Made by a program: the position numbers and the translations under genes. A stretch of 64,000 nucleotides of DNA. Origin: Brevundimonas sp. SH203 (GTDB lineage Bacteria; Pseudomonadota; Alphaproteobacteria; Caulobacterales; Caulobacteraceae). The stretch spans positions 270,838 to 334,837 of the forward strand of contig NZ_BDMM01000005.1 in assembly GCF_002157625.1 (NCBI RefSeq), written 5' to 3'. Of this stretch, positions 1-8,812 are shown one piece after another (positions within the stretch are counted from its first letter, which is position 1; every line of letters starts with the position of its first letter). Below the pieces are notes generated by a model. It saw nothing but the letters and a program-made list of their open reading frames with translations. It was not told the origin of the DNA and ran no database searches.

Positions 1-512
<512 letters not shown>

Positions 513-516
<4 letters not shown>

Positions 517-1172
517 GCGGCGTCCTTGAGGGTCAGGTCGGAGAGGAAGTCGAGAAGATCGGGGGCGACGATGTCGATATGGTCGCCCAGCGGTTTGCCG
601 TGCCCGTCGCCGATCAGGATGGTGGCCATGCCCAGCGCCTTGGCCGGCTCCAGGTTCTTCGGCGTGTCCTCGAAAAAGGCGGCGCGGTGCGGCGCGATGT
701 CGAACCGCTCCAACATCCGCCGGAACGTCGCCGGACTGGGCTTGGGCGTCAGATCCCCGTCCTCGATGGCGAAGACGCCGGCGAAACAGTCGGAAATCCC
801 GATCCGGTCCAGCACCCGGTGCGCATAGTCGCGCGCGCCGTTGGTGAAGACGAAACACTGGCCCGGCAGGGCCTTCAACCGTTCGGCCAGACGAGGGTTC
901 GGCTCCACCGAATCCAGCGGCACGTCATGCACCTCCTTCAGGAAGCGCTCGGTATCCACCGCATAGTTGGCCATCAGCCCCGCCAGGGTCGTGCCATGCT
1001 CGTCCAGGAACTGGCGCTGCATCACCGCCGCCTCTTCCGGCGCGAGGCCCACGGCCTCGACCACGAAGGCGTTTATCCGCGCCTGGACCAGCCGCATCAG
1101 TCCCTGCTCGCGCGGGTACAGGGTGTCGTCCATGTCGAACACCCAGGCGCGCACGTTCGACAGGTCGATCAA
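513..1172 (-). CDS. HAD-superfamily hydrolase, pyrimidine 5'-nucleotidase-like
   Basis: A 219-residue HAD phosphatase. Motif I is FDMDDTLYP (nucleophile D13, acid/base D15), motif II is the T of VFTNGA, and motif III/IV is K of TPKPSP followed by [17 protein letters not shown]. The helical cap directly after motif I fits the Sdt1/PPM1-type pyrimidine 5'-nucleotidase group. It probably dephosphorylates a nucleoside monophosphate or a similar small phosphoester; the substrate is inferred. It overlaps argB upstream and dapD downstream by 4 bases each, so the three genes are very likely co-transcribed. The neighbours do not explain its exact role. Confidence 0.85.
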
Positions 1173-2098
1173 GACGCCTTCACCAGGGTGCCGGCCCCGA
1201 ACTCGGTGAACAGCTCGACCAGCATGGCGTGCGGCCGCCGACCGTCCAGGATGACGACCGCCTCAACCCCCGCCCGCACAGCCGCCATGGCCGTCTCCAG
1301 CTTGGGAATCATGCCGCCGGAGGCGACGCCGGTGTCGATCAGCCTTTGCGCCTCGTCCAGCGTCATCTGGCGGATGATCTCGCCGTCCGCGCCCTTGACC
1401 CCCGGCACGTCGGTCAACAGCAGCATCCGCTTGGCGCCCAGTGAACCGGCGATGGCGCCCGCCACCGTGTCGGCGTTGACGTTGTAGGTCTGGCCGTCCT
1501 CGGCCACCCCGATCGGGGCGATGACCGGCACCCAGTCCTCGGTCTCCGAGGCGATCAGACCGGCGATCAGCTTGGGATCGACCCTGGTCGGCTCGCCGAC
1601 GAAGCCCAGATCGACCTCGTGTTCGATCATGCTGTCGGGATCACGCTTGGTCCGGCGCGTCTTCTCGACCGTCAGCAGACCGGCGTCCTTGCCCGACAGG
1701 CCGACGCCGCGCACGTCCGCCTCCTTGCCGGCCATGGTGATCCAGTGGGCGATCTCTTTATTCACGGCGCCCGACAGCACCATTTCGGCGACCTCCATCG
1801 TCGCCGGATCGGTCACACGCAAACCATCGACAAACGCCGACTTCACGCCCGCCTTGTCCAGCATGGCGCTGATCTGCGGCCCGCCGCCATGCACCACGAC
1901 CGGGTTGACCCCCATCAGCTTCAGCAGCACCACATCAGCCGCAAACTGACGCGCCACCGCGCTCTCGCCCATGGCGTGCCCGCCATATTTGATGACCACG
2001 GTCTCGCGATCATAAACCTGAATATACGGCAGGGCCTCGGCGAGCGTCTTCGCCGTCTCCCAGCTGCGTTCTTCGGACTGGCGTTCTGTTTCGTTCAT
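1169..2098 (-). CDS. argB: acetylglutamate kinase
   Basis: A 309-residue amino-acid kinase family member that phosphorylates N-acetyl-L-glutamate in arginine biosynthesis. Visible family motifs are [10 protein letters not shown] near residues 35-45 (phosphate-binding lysine), [14 protein letters not shown] for substrate binding, and [15 protein letters not shown] plus LLLTDVPGV in the C-terminal half. The length is normal for the proteobacterial enzyme, allowing for the N-terminal extension typical of alphaproteobacteria. Its stop overlaps the HAD gene start by 4 bases. It is the first gene of the argB-HAD-dapD unit; upstream lies a 120-base spacer and then the end of the polysaccharide island. 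Confidence 0.96.
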   Translation of the reverse strand: MNETERQSEERSWETAKTLAEALPYIQVYDRETVVIKYGGHAMGESAVARQFAADVVLLKLMGVNPVVVHGGGPQISAMLDKAGVKSAFVDGLRVTDPATMEVAEMVLSGAVNKEIAHWITMAGKEADVRGVGLSGKDAGLLTVEKTRRTKRDPDSMIEHEVDLGFVGEPTRVDPKLIAGLIASETEDWVPVIAPIGVAEDGQTYNVNADTVAGAIAGSLGAKRMLLLTDVPGVKGADGEIIRQMTLDEAQRLIDTGVASGGMIPKLETAMAAVRAGVEAVVILDGRRPHAMLVELFTEFGAGTLVKAS

Positions 2099-2208
2099 TG
2101 CCCGCGCGAGATAGCGGCCAAGCCTGGCCGAGTCACTATGAAACCGGGCCTTACCGTTCGCCCTGATATAGAATTGCGCGAAGGGGTTTTTGGCATAACG
2201 GCCCCTCC

Positions 2209-2255
2209 CTCGGTCGTATGATCAGCGCGGGAGGTCAGTTCCCGGGACGACCGAG
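2209..2255. repeat. inverted repeat at the end of the polysaccharide island
   Basis: Nine-base perfect arms, CTCGGTCGT at 2209-2217 and ACGACCGAG at 2247-2255, flank the stop codon of the AGE-family gene with a 29-base loop. There is no U-tract on either side, so it is not a clear intrinsic terminator. It could slow transcription leaving the island towards argB, or be chance. Confidence 0.35.
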
Positions 2256-3397
2256 CCCTCCGCCACCTTAAGGTTCAGAAGCTCATTAATCGCGCAGGAA
2301 ATATGGTAAAACGAACTAGCAGGCACCAATTCTTCCAAAAAGGCCCCGTCTTTCAGCATCTTGTCGGCCCAAAGGGCAGGGCGGTCAGCCAGGAAATACT
2401 TCTCCAGCCCCCTATAGGCGTCGATGATTTCACGCCCCTCGTTATCGGCGCCGGTGCGCGCATAACGCGATACCGCCGCCTTCATGCGCTCGGTTTGAGG
2501 CCACAGTCGCGCCCTGTGGTCGTGAACATCACCATTAGTCAGGACTTCATTGATGGCGACGCCGCGCTCAGCATCAATACCCCTTGAGCGCGCAAACCCC
2601 GTCAGAGCATCAGAAACGGCCAAGGCGTCCGCGCCTCCAATCACCGCAAATCCTTCAAACAACCACGCCCACTCCAGGCAATGCCCCGGCTCTGTGATCC
2701 GCCCACGCACATCACCCAGCGGTCGCCAGTCTTGCTCAAAATACTCAAGCAGAGCACCGGTGTCCGCATCGACAAACCGCGTCCGGCAAAGTTCGGCGAT
2801 GGACGCAGCCGCGTCGCCAAAACGCTGCCGCCCGCTGAACTGATAGAGTGCACTAAACGCCTCCAGCAAATGCATGTGGGGATTCTGACGACGGATCGAA
2901 CCGTCCACAATCTCCCCCTCAGTGAAGCCGCCTTCAGAATGGCTCCAGCGGCTCTCGAGAACATCGAGCAAGCGCTCCGCTTCATCGAACAGACTGGATT
3001 TCTCAAGAAGACTTCCAGAAGCGGCAAGGCCAAACAAAACAAACGCCTGATCATACAGATCGGCACGTTCATCAAGCACATCACCATCATGGGTGAGTTT
3101 GTGAACAAAGAAGCCATCCTGCCGCCGCGCTGAGCTCAACAGTCGATTGACCGTCTGCTGGACCTGATCGACCGCAGGTCCATCCCAATCCTGACGATGA
3201 GCGACAGAAAATGCGTAAATCTGACGAGCCTGGACAAAGGTGCGATAGTACTCTGCGATAGACTCGCCTGTCCGCGACAATTTTTCCGCATAAAGACCCG
3301 ATGCAGTGCGCCCCGTCCGGCTCCAGAATGGCGCAGCAATATTGACCAACCACTCTCTGGACTTAAACTGAATCTGTCCAATTTCTTTAGTGATCAT
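2222..3397 (-). CDS. AGE-family sugar isomerase/epimerase (COG2942-like)
   Basis: A 391-residue (alpha/alpha)6-barrel protein of the N-acylglucosamine 2-epimerase family. Expected active-site features are visible: R57 in VQARQIYAF, NPHMHLLEA (H174, H176), EPGHCLEWAW (E236, H239), the ARLWPQTE segment near 297-304 and SSFYHI (H364). Members interconvert aldoses and ketoses or 2-epimers, such as mannose/fructose or GlcNAc/ManNAc. The ATG overlaps the stop of the upstream HddC-GmhB fusion (ATGA), so it belongs to the GDP-heptose module, and no GmhA is in the window. I infer a phosphosugar isomerase role, either sedoheptulose-7-phosphate or fructose-6-phosphate to the manno sugar; specificity cannot be read from sequence. 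A homologous domain is fused to the guanylyltransferase at 21423-23639. Confidence 0.85.
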   Translation of the reverse strand: MITKEIGQIQFKSREWLVNIAAPFWSRTGRTASGLYAEKLSRTGESIAEYYRTFVQARQIYAFSVAHRQDWDGPAVDQVQQTVNRLLSSARRQDGFFVHKLTHDGDVLDERADLYDQAFVLFGLAASGSLLEKSSLFDEAERLLDVLESRWSHSEGGFTEGEIVDGSIRRQNPHMHLLEAFSALYQFSGRQRFGDAAASIAELCRTRFVDADTGALLEYFEQDWRPLGDVRGRITEPGHCLEWAWLFEGFAVIGGADALAVSDALTGFARSRGIDAERGVAINEVLTNGDVHDHRARLWPQTERMKAAVSRYARTGADNEGREIIDAYRGLEKYFLADRPALWADKMLKDGAFLEELVPASSFYHISCAINELLNLKVAEGSVVPGTDLPR

Positions 3398-4614
3398 TCT
3401 TCATCTCTATTCAACAGACGCTCCCGCACGAAGGTATAGAGGCTTTGACCGCTAAACAAAGCACCTTGAACGCCCGCGGCCTCAGCAGCGGCGACATCAC
3501 TGACCTGATCTCCGACCATCAGGCTGCGGGCCGCATCAACGTCCCAATGCGCCATCAGATCCAACAGCATTCCCGGCTGAGGTTTACGCCACGGATGCGC
3601 GATCGAAAGCCCCTCCACGACACCATCAGGATGATACGGGCAGTACCGCCAGTCATCGATATAGCCCCCGGCCTCACGCAGTTCTGCCTGCATCCAATCA
3701 AAAAGGCCCACGACATCCTGTGTCGTGTAATAGCCGCGGGCTACGCCTGACTGGTTGGTGACGACAAATACAAAATAGCCCGCTTCATTGGCGTAGCGGA
3801 TCGCCTCCTTACTGCCTGGCATCCAACGGAACCGATCCTGCGATCCTACATAACTATCATCATGATTGATGACCCCGTCGCGATCCAGAAACAGGGCGGG
3901 ACGACGTTGACGCGCAGGTATTTCATACTGACTTCGGGCGTAGGCTTCCGGAACACCGATATCGAGAAAATACCCTTCTGAACGCACAGCGCGCAGCTTT
4001 CCCGCCCTCGCAAGTACGGGCAGCAAATCTGCCTCCAGCGAGAAACATTTCTGCCGACCTTCGAATTGCGATCTTGAAAAGCAGTAGACACCGCCGTTGA
4101 CATAGAAGGGCGCTTGCTGCGCCTCACCCCGCGGCGCCACCCGCATAGCACGACCATCGCCACCCACCTCGATTGTTTCATACCGATCAGCCAAATCGAT
4201 CTCGCGGATAGCTACGCTCGCTACGTCCTCACCGGGATCGGCGCAGAGGGCATTCCAATTGAAGTCGAACCAGGTGTCGCCATTGATGAGCAGAAAACGC
4301 TCGTCCAGATAGGGCAGCGCATTAACCACCGCCCCACCCGTACCCAGCGGTTCATTCTCGATCGAAATATCTACCGAGCAATTGCGTGGAAGCGCGCGCC
4401 GAAGATCGTCGATCATGCTTAAAACACGTTCAGGACGATATCCGGCCAACAGCAGAACTTTTCGGAAACCCATCCGCCAGGCTTCGCGGATCAGCAATTC
4501 GACAAAAGGTCGACCACCGACGGGAAGCAAGGGCTTGGGCGTTTCACGTGTAAGTTCACCAAGGCGCGTTCCCATGCCGCCCAGAAGGATGGCGCATTGT
4601 TCGACCACGTTCAT
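3394..4614 (-). CDS. D-glycero-D-manno-heptose 1-phosphate guanylyltransferase fused to heptose-1,7-bisphosphate phosphatase-like HAD domain
   Basis: A 406-residue two-domain enzyme. Residues 1-235 are a nucleotidyltransferase with LLGGMGTRLG (11-19), TPKPLLPVGGRPF (25-37) and LINGDTWFD, matching HddC-type enzymes that make GDP-heptose. Residues 238-395 are a GmhB-like HAD phosphatase with FLDRDGVINHDD (nucleophile and acid/base Asp), VVTNQSGVARG, and WRKPQPGM plus MVGDQVSDVAAA. In zinc-containing GmhB the loop before RKP ends in a Cys pair; here it reads AHPW, so the zinc site looks incomplete. Fusion would couple dephosphorylation to activation. It overlaps the downstream AGE isomerase by 4 bases and lies 57 bases after the kinase gene. 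HddC versus another sugar-1-phosphate nucleotidyltransferase is inferred from the fusion partner and neighbours. Confidence 0.87.
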   Translation of the reverse strand: MNVVEQCAILLGGMGTRLGELTRETPKPLLPVGGRPFVELLIREAWRMGFRKVLLLAGYRPERVLSMIDDLRRALPRNCSVDISIENEPLGTGGAVVNALPYLDERFLLINGDTWFDFNWNALCADPGEDVASVAIREIDLADRYETIEVGGDGRAMRVAPRGEAQQAPFYVNGGVYCFSRSQFEGRQKCFSLEADLLPVLARAGKLRAVRSEGYFLDIGVPEAYARSQYEIPARQRRPALFLDRDGVINHDDSYVGSQDRFRWMPGSKEAIRYANEAGYFVFVVTNQSGVARGYYTTQDVVGLFDWMQAELREAGGYIDDWRYCPYHPDGVVEGLSIAHPWRKPQPGMLLDLMAHWDVDAARSLMVGDQVSDVAAAEAAGVQGALFSGQSLYTFVRERLLNRDEE

Positions 4615-4671
4615 TTATCCTTGTTCGCTCGACCAAACAGAATCGATCTGCCGATCAACACCTTGGAGCCC

Positions 4672-5727
4672 CTATGCGGCAACGACCCAGGACTCAGGCC
4701 CTTCAAATGTCAGCCGAACGGCACTGGCGACTCCGCCAGCGGCATTCAGAGCTTCGATGAGGTTATGCCGACGCGATGGATCAGCCAGAAGCATGATGAA
4801 TCCCCCCCCGCCTGCACCAGAGACCTTGCCGCCCCATGCACCATGCTCAATTGCCACCTCAATGATGTCATCGATGGTGCTATTGGTTATCGTCGATGCC
4901 GTATTCTTCTTGGATAACCACGCCTTCCGAAGAACATTGGCCGTTTCACGAACCTTCCCCGCAAGAAGAAGAGACTTCATCTCAGCTGCATGATGCTTTA
5001 TCTCATGCATCGACTGCAATGTCTTCGCATCGAGCGCGTTCAATCCGGACACCTGATTCTTAATGATTTTAGCAGACTCCCGCGACTGACCGCTGAAGCA
5101 AATCACAAGCGAGGATTCAAATTCGTTCAAATATTCACGATGCAGACGAAGCGGGTTTACAATCACGCCAACATCATTGGGCAAAAATTCAATATAGTTG
5201 AAGCCGCCAAAGGCTGCGGCATACTGATCCTGCTTGCCACCCAACATACCGAGCCGCTCGCGCTCCAAATAATAGGCCAGTTCTGCCACGTCATAGGGAC
5301 CAAGCGGCACACGCAAGGCTAGGGCGTAGGCTTCGATCAACGCAACCATCAACGCAGACGATGCTCCCAGACCGGAACCGGCCGGCACATCTATGGTGGT
5401 CGAAATCGACAACGACATGGGCTTTCCGTCGTTATAGCGTTCCATCATGTGCGCATAAGCCACACGGTGCAGCGAAAGACCCGAGCGAACATCAAAGTCC
5501 ATGCTGCACGGCAGGTCATCAGCCTGCCCGAGATCGTCTGCCCTGAAACATAGCCGCCCTTCGGGATTCTTTGTCAGATGAGCGTATGCATACCTGTCAA
5601 TAGTCGCATTCAGCACCGCTCCGCCATGTTCCATATAATAGGAATTAAGGTCAGTGCCTCCCCCGCCGAGCCCCAATCGCAGAGGCGCCCTGGCACGGAC
5701 GTTATCGTGCTTAAGATTTTCAAACAT
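4672..5727 (-). CDS. hddA: D-glycero-alpha-D-manno-heptose-7-phosphate kinase (GHMP family)
   Basis: A 351-residue GHMP kinase. The N-terminal motif APLRLGLGGGGTDL (14-27) and the ATP-binding loop VPAGSGLGASSALMVALIEA (114-133) are intact, as is the C-terminal GAWGGKVSGAGGGGFIMLL motif. The length and the LGGGGTDL signature match HddA, which phosphorylates heptose-7-phosphate at C1 in the GDP-D-glycero-alpha-D-manno-heptose route. It sits in order kinase, then nucleotidyltransferase/phosphatase, then AGE isomerase on one strand, with short gaps (57 bases downstream, 30 bases to the upstream glycosyltransferase). Related GHMP kinases (L-fucose, galactose) are less likely given this neighbourhood. 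Confidence 0.88.
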   Translation of the reverse strand: MFENLKHDNVRARAPLRLGLGGGGTDLNSYYMEHGGAVLNATIDRYAYAHLTKNPEGRLCFRADDLGQADDLPCSMDFDVRSGLSLHRVAYAHMMERYNDGKPMSLSISTTIDVPAGSGLGASSALMVALIEAYALALRVPLGPYDVAELAYYLERERLGMLGGKQDQYAAAFGGFNYIEFLPNDVGVIVNPLRLHREYLNEFESSLVICFSGQSRESAKIIKNQVSGLNALDAKTLQSMHEIKHHAAEMKSLLLAGKVRETANVLRKAWLSKKNTASTITNSTIDDIIEVAIEHGAWGGKVSGAGGGGFIMLLADPSRRHNLIEALNAAGGVASAVRLTFEGPESWVVAA

Positions 5728-5757
5728 GATTATATCCGTTCAACAAAGACGCTTTCG

Positions 5758-8700
5758 TCATAACTTGAGACGAAACAGACGCTTCCAGCCCTTCTTGCGT
5801 TTAGCCGGACGATCAGGAGTGGAATCCAGGAAAGGCTGAAGGCCAAACAGTTGCGATCCCTTTGATCGCCCCTCCTCACTCAGCGCCAAGCTTCGAACAA
5901 CAGCTGGCTTGCCCTTACCCGACCGAAGCAAATTCAGATATGTGGCGAGACCGCCACCATCCGCCTCTCTGAGAAGAATTTTCTTGTAAGCCCTGCGCAC
6001 GAAGTCCTCGCCGTCCAGCGCAAAAAGCTGCTCCAGAGAGGAGATGTCACCATCGGCATGCGCCTGAAGCTGAACATCAGGAACCTTGGCGGCCCCCTCA
6101 TCCTTACCATTTTCGACACAGGCATCCGGTTCAGACCTCACAGTTCGGAACACCTGCCCGAACCGACGCGGCGCGGCTGCTTCCAGCGCAACCGACAAAC
6201 GCTCGATCGCTTCCACCTCCGCCACCACCATAGCGGCCTCGTCGGCAACAGTACGCAGAGCCTCAGAGATATCCGCCAGTTCGCCAAGCCTAGCCCCCGT
6301 GACCAGAACCGCCAGACGCTTGACGCGGACATCCAACCCCTCGCCCTGCTCGGACAACACCAGAAGCTCTTCCGACGTCGCGGAACGGCCAAAGGCTGCG
6401 CGGAACTGTTCTGTCGAGCTTGCCGTCAAAAGGAGAGTCAAAGAACTCTTATCGCCAGCAGGACTATTCAACTGAGCGCCCGCCCAGTTCAACAAAGCCT
6501 CATTCCACTCCGCGCGCCCCGAAGCCATCAGCCAGAGCGTTGCAAATGCCACTGCCTGATCACGCTTGTCCTGCCGCTCAATCAAACGGCCAATACCGCC
6601 ATCCCGTCCGACATCTCCGTCGTCAATCAGCATCCCCAGATCAAAGGGTTCGGATGACACTGAAGAACTCAACGCCCTGACCACATGGCCAGCCAACTGC
6701 AGCGCCGTCATCTTCTGGCGCGAAGCCAGGCCCGCTCGGCGAGCGACGTCATGCACCAATTCAAGATGAACCTGAGCGTCAATCACCTTTAAGAGGCAGG
6801 CGCGCGAGGTGAGCATTCCCAGCAACACACGGTAGCGCCCCTGCTGTGTGCTTGCCCACCCACGCCAAAGCAGCACCTGCTCTTGCGACGGCAACTGCGC
6901 CATCAAATCCAGACTCGCCGTCTCAATAAAGCTAAAATCATCTTCGATCAGCAGCGCACGATCCACCGCCACCTCATTCGCCAGTGACGTTAAGGCCCCC
7001 TTCATCCAAACGGTCGACTGCACTTCAACCCTGTCAAAATACCCATCTGGCGCGCGTTCCTGCGCCAAATGCGCCTGCCGGGTGGCGTACTCCTTACTGC
7101 CCAGGGCCTCCATCAGGGCCCGAAGTCGCGTCTGGGACATTTCGCTGTCTGGCAACTGGGCTTCCAACTCAGCGGCATCAGCGCTTCTTCCATGCAGGTC
7201 CGAGAAAATCCGCCCGACATAGAGTCGATACTCCGGCTCCCTGAGCAGACCTCTGAACCACGACTGCAGGCTGCGCCAATGATCCGGACGAAGCCCCTGT
7301 ACAGCCAAATTAGATTGAACAGCCGCCTGAACAAATGCAGCCGGCATGGTTCCAGCCGGCATTTGGGCCGCCAGATTCAGAACGACATCGACATTCGTCC
7401 AGCCTACAGCCCTCGCCTCATCCTGGACGCGAGCGACCTGGATCCATCCGACATCAGGCTTCACAGCCTTCAAAATCGCTTTAATCAACCGATCACGAGA
7501 GATTTCCCTCATTTGTCCCAAAGCGCAAAGCAGGCTCAATGACTGTGCATAGCTCAGCGGCTGCTGATCATCACGAAGCGGCGCCCGCTCCTCAATCATT
7601 GCCACTATGCCATCGACAAATCCCTGCCATCGCGGCAGCGGTAGAGTTTCAATCTCTTTCTGCAGCGTCAGAACCGACGCATCATCAAGCAGCCCGCGCA
7701 CGGCATCCACCAGAGCAGCGCCATCCTCAGGTTTTATGCGGACCTGACCATTCGCAGGCATGTCCAAAACGCTGGGAATAACTGCAGACACGATGCACGG
7801 CACGCCAAGCGCCAAACTTTCCACGGGCGGAGAGCCAAATCCTTCCGCCAGGGACAGATAGATGGTCGCACGACTGTTCTGCATCAGACTGCGCAAGGCT
7901 TCATCATCAGGTCCGTCGACCCAGCGCAGCCAAGGATAGGTTTCGAAAGCCTTCAGCAAACGCCGCCGGTCTTCCGCCGCCAACCACCCCATGCGCCCAG
8001 CAAAGCACAGGCTGGCGATATGGCCGTCCGAGTTCACTCTTTCGAACGCCTCCAGAATCTGGATCGGCTGCTTTCGCGGTTCAAGCGTGCCGACCACCAC
8101 GAATTCGTCAGAAACCGGAACCTGTTGTCGATAGCTGCGTCCCAATCCGTCGGCACCTGGCGGAATAACATAATAATCCCGCCCATCTCCACGGTTTATG
8201 CGTGTGATATATTGTTCACGCATAGCAGTGGAAGTGAAAAAATTATTCCTATACCGACGTCTATTCTCTAAAGAGATAACAACATTGTCGGCATGATCCC
8301 ATTTTATATTGAAGTGCTGCGCATGCGTCCAGGAAAGGAAATCATGGCAAAGATTGAAAATCTTTTCCGGCCTATACCGCGCAGCGAACGAATAAAAATC
8401 GAGATTAAGGGACTCCTCGAGCGAAATCACCGCCCGACAGACATCAAGCGCTATGTCCGCATCCACCTCGAACGCGATCCGGTTTTTGGCCGAAATCAAC
8501 CCCAACCAACCGACATTCGGCTCCATTCCCAGAGTCGGACTTTCCGCCTGAACCCGTCGCAAAACCGGATCATCATGCTCGAACATGTTTCGGATATCCT
8601 CAAAGACATCCGGCGTCAGAATTCCAATTCTATCTGGGCCTAGCTCAACAAACGGAACCGTATTCCCAATATGCGGCCAGCGGGTGCAAAACTCGTAGCA

Positions 8701-8811
8701 AACTCGCTGAATCCCCGTACGCGCTGGCCATGCTACGAAGTTGTTGACATTGATGAGAAAACGCCCGTCAAGAAGCGCTTTTGCAAAGGCCCGGGCATTA
8801 TTACCCGACAT
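5758..8811 (-). CDS. large GT4-family glycosyltransferase with C-terminal DUF4214-like region
   Basis: A 1017-residue protein from the preferred ATG at 8811, which lies one base after the upstream stop and has GAGGG about 8 bases before it; a TTG at 8838 would overlap the upstream gene by 26 bases. The first ~420 residues are a GT-B transferase: INVNNFVAWPARTGIQRVCYE near the N-terminus, VVVGTLEPRKQPIQILEAFERV, and the donor-site YLSLAEGFGSPPVESLALGVPCI. The last ~70 residues (FVRRAYKKILLREADGGGLATYL) look like DUF4214, and a related segment lies mid-protein (YVGRIFSDLHGRSADAAELE). The C-terminal half is otherwise unrecognised. It probably adds sugars to the exported polysaccharide; donor and linkage are unknown. 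Confidence 0.8.
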   Translation of the reverse strand: MSGNNARAFAKALLDGRFLINVNNFVAWPARTGIQRVCYEFCTRWPHIGNTVPFVELGPDRIGILTPDVFEDIRNMFEHDDPVLRRVQAESPTLGMEPNVGWLGLISAKNRIAFEVDADIALDVCRAVISLEESLNLDFYSFAARYRPEKIFNLCHDFLSWTHAQHFNIKWDHADNVVISLENRRRYRNNFFTSTAMREQYITRINRGDGRDYYVIPPGADGLGRSYRQQVPVSDEFVVVGTLEPRKQPIQILEAFERVNSDGHIASLCFAGRMGWLAAEDRRRLLKAFETYPWLRWVDGPDDEALRSLMQNSRATIYLSLAEGFGSPPVESLALGVPCIVSAVIPSVLDMPANGQVRIKPEDGAALVDAVRGLLDDASVLTLQKEIETLPLPRWQGFVDGIVAMIEERAPLRDDQQPLSYAQSLSLLCALGQMREISRDRLIKAILKAVKPDVGWIQVARVQDEARAVGWTNVDVVLNLAAQMPAGTMPAAFVQAAVQSNLAVQGLRPDHWRSLQSWFRGLLREPEYRLYVGRIFSDLHGRSADAAELEAQLPDSEMSQTRLRALMEALGSKEYATRQAHLAQERAPDGYFDRVEVQSTVWMKGALTSLANEVAVDRALLIEDDFSFIETASLDLMAQLPSQEQVLLWRGWASTQQGRYRVLLGMLTSRACLLKVIDAQVHLELVHDVARRAGLASRQKMTALQLAGHVVRALSSSVSSEPFDLGMLIDDGDVGRDGGIGRLIERQDKRDQAVAFATLWLMASGRAEWNEALLNWAGAQLNSPAGDKSSLTLLLTASSTEQFRAAFGRSATSEELLVLSEQGEGLDVRVKRLAVLVTGARLGELADISEALRTVADEAAMVVAEVEAIERLSVALEAAAPRRFGQVFRTVRSEPDACVENGKDEGAAKVPDVQLQAHADGDISSLEQLFALDGEDFVRRAYKKILLREADGGGLATYLNLLRSGKGKPAVVRSLALSEEGRSKGSQLFGLQPFLDSTPDRPAKRKKGWKRLFRLKL

Positions 8812-8812
8812 C

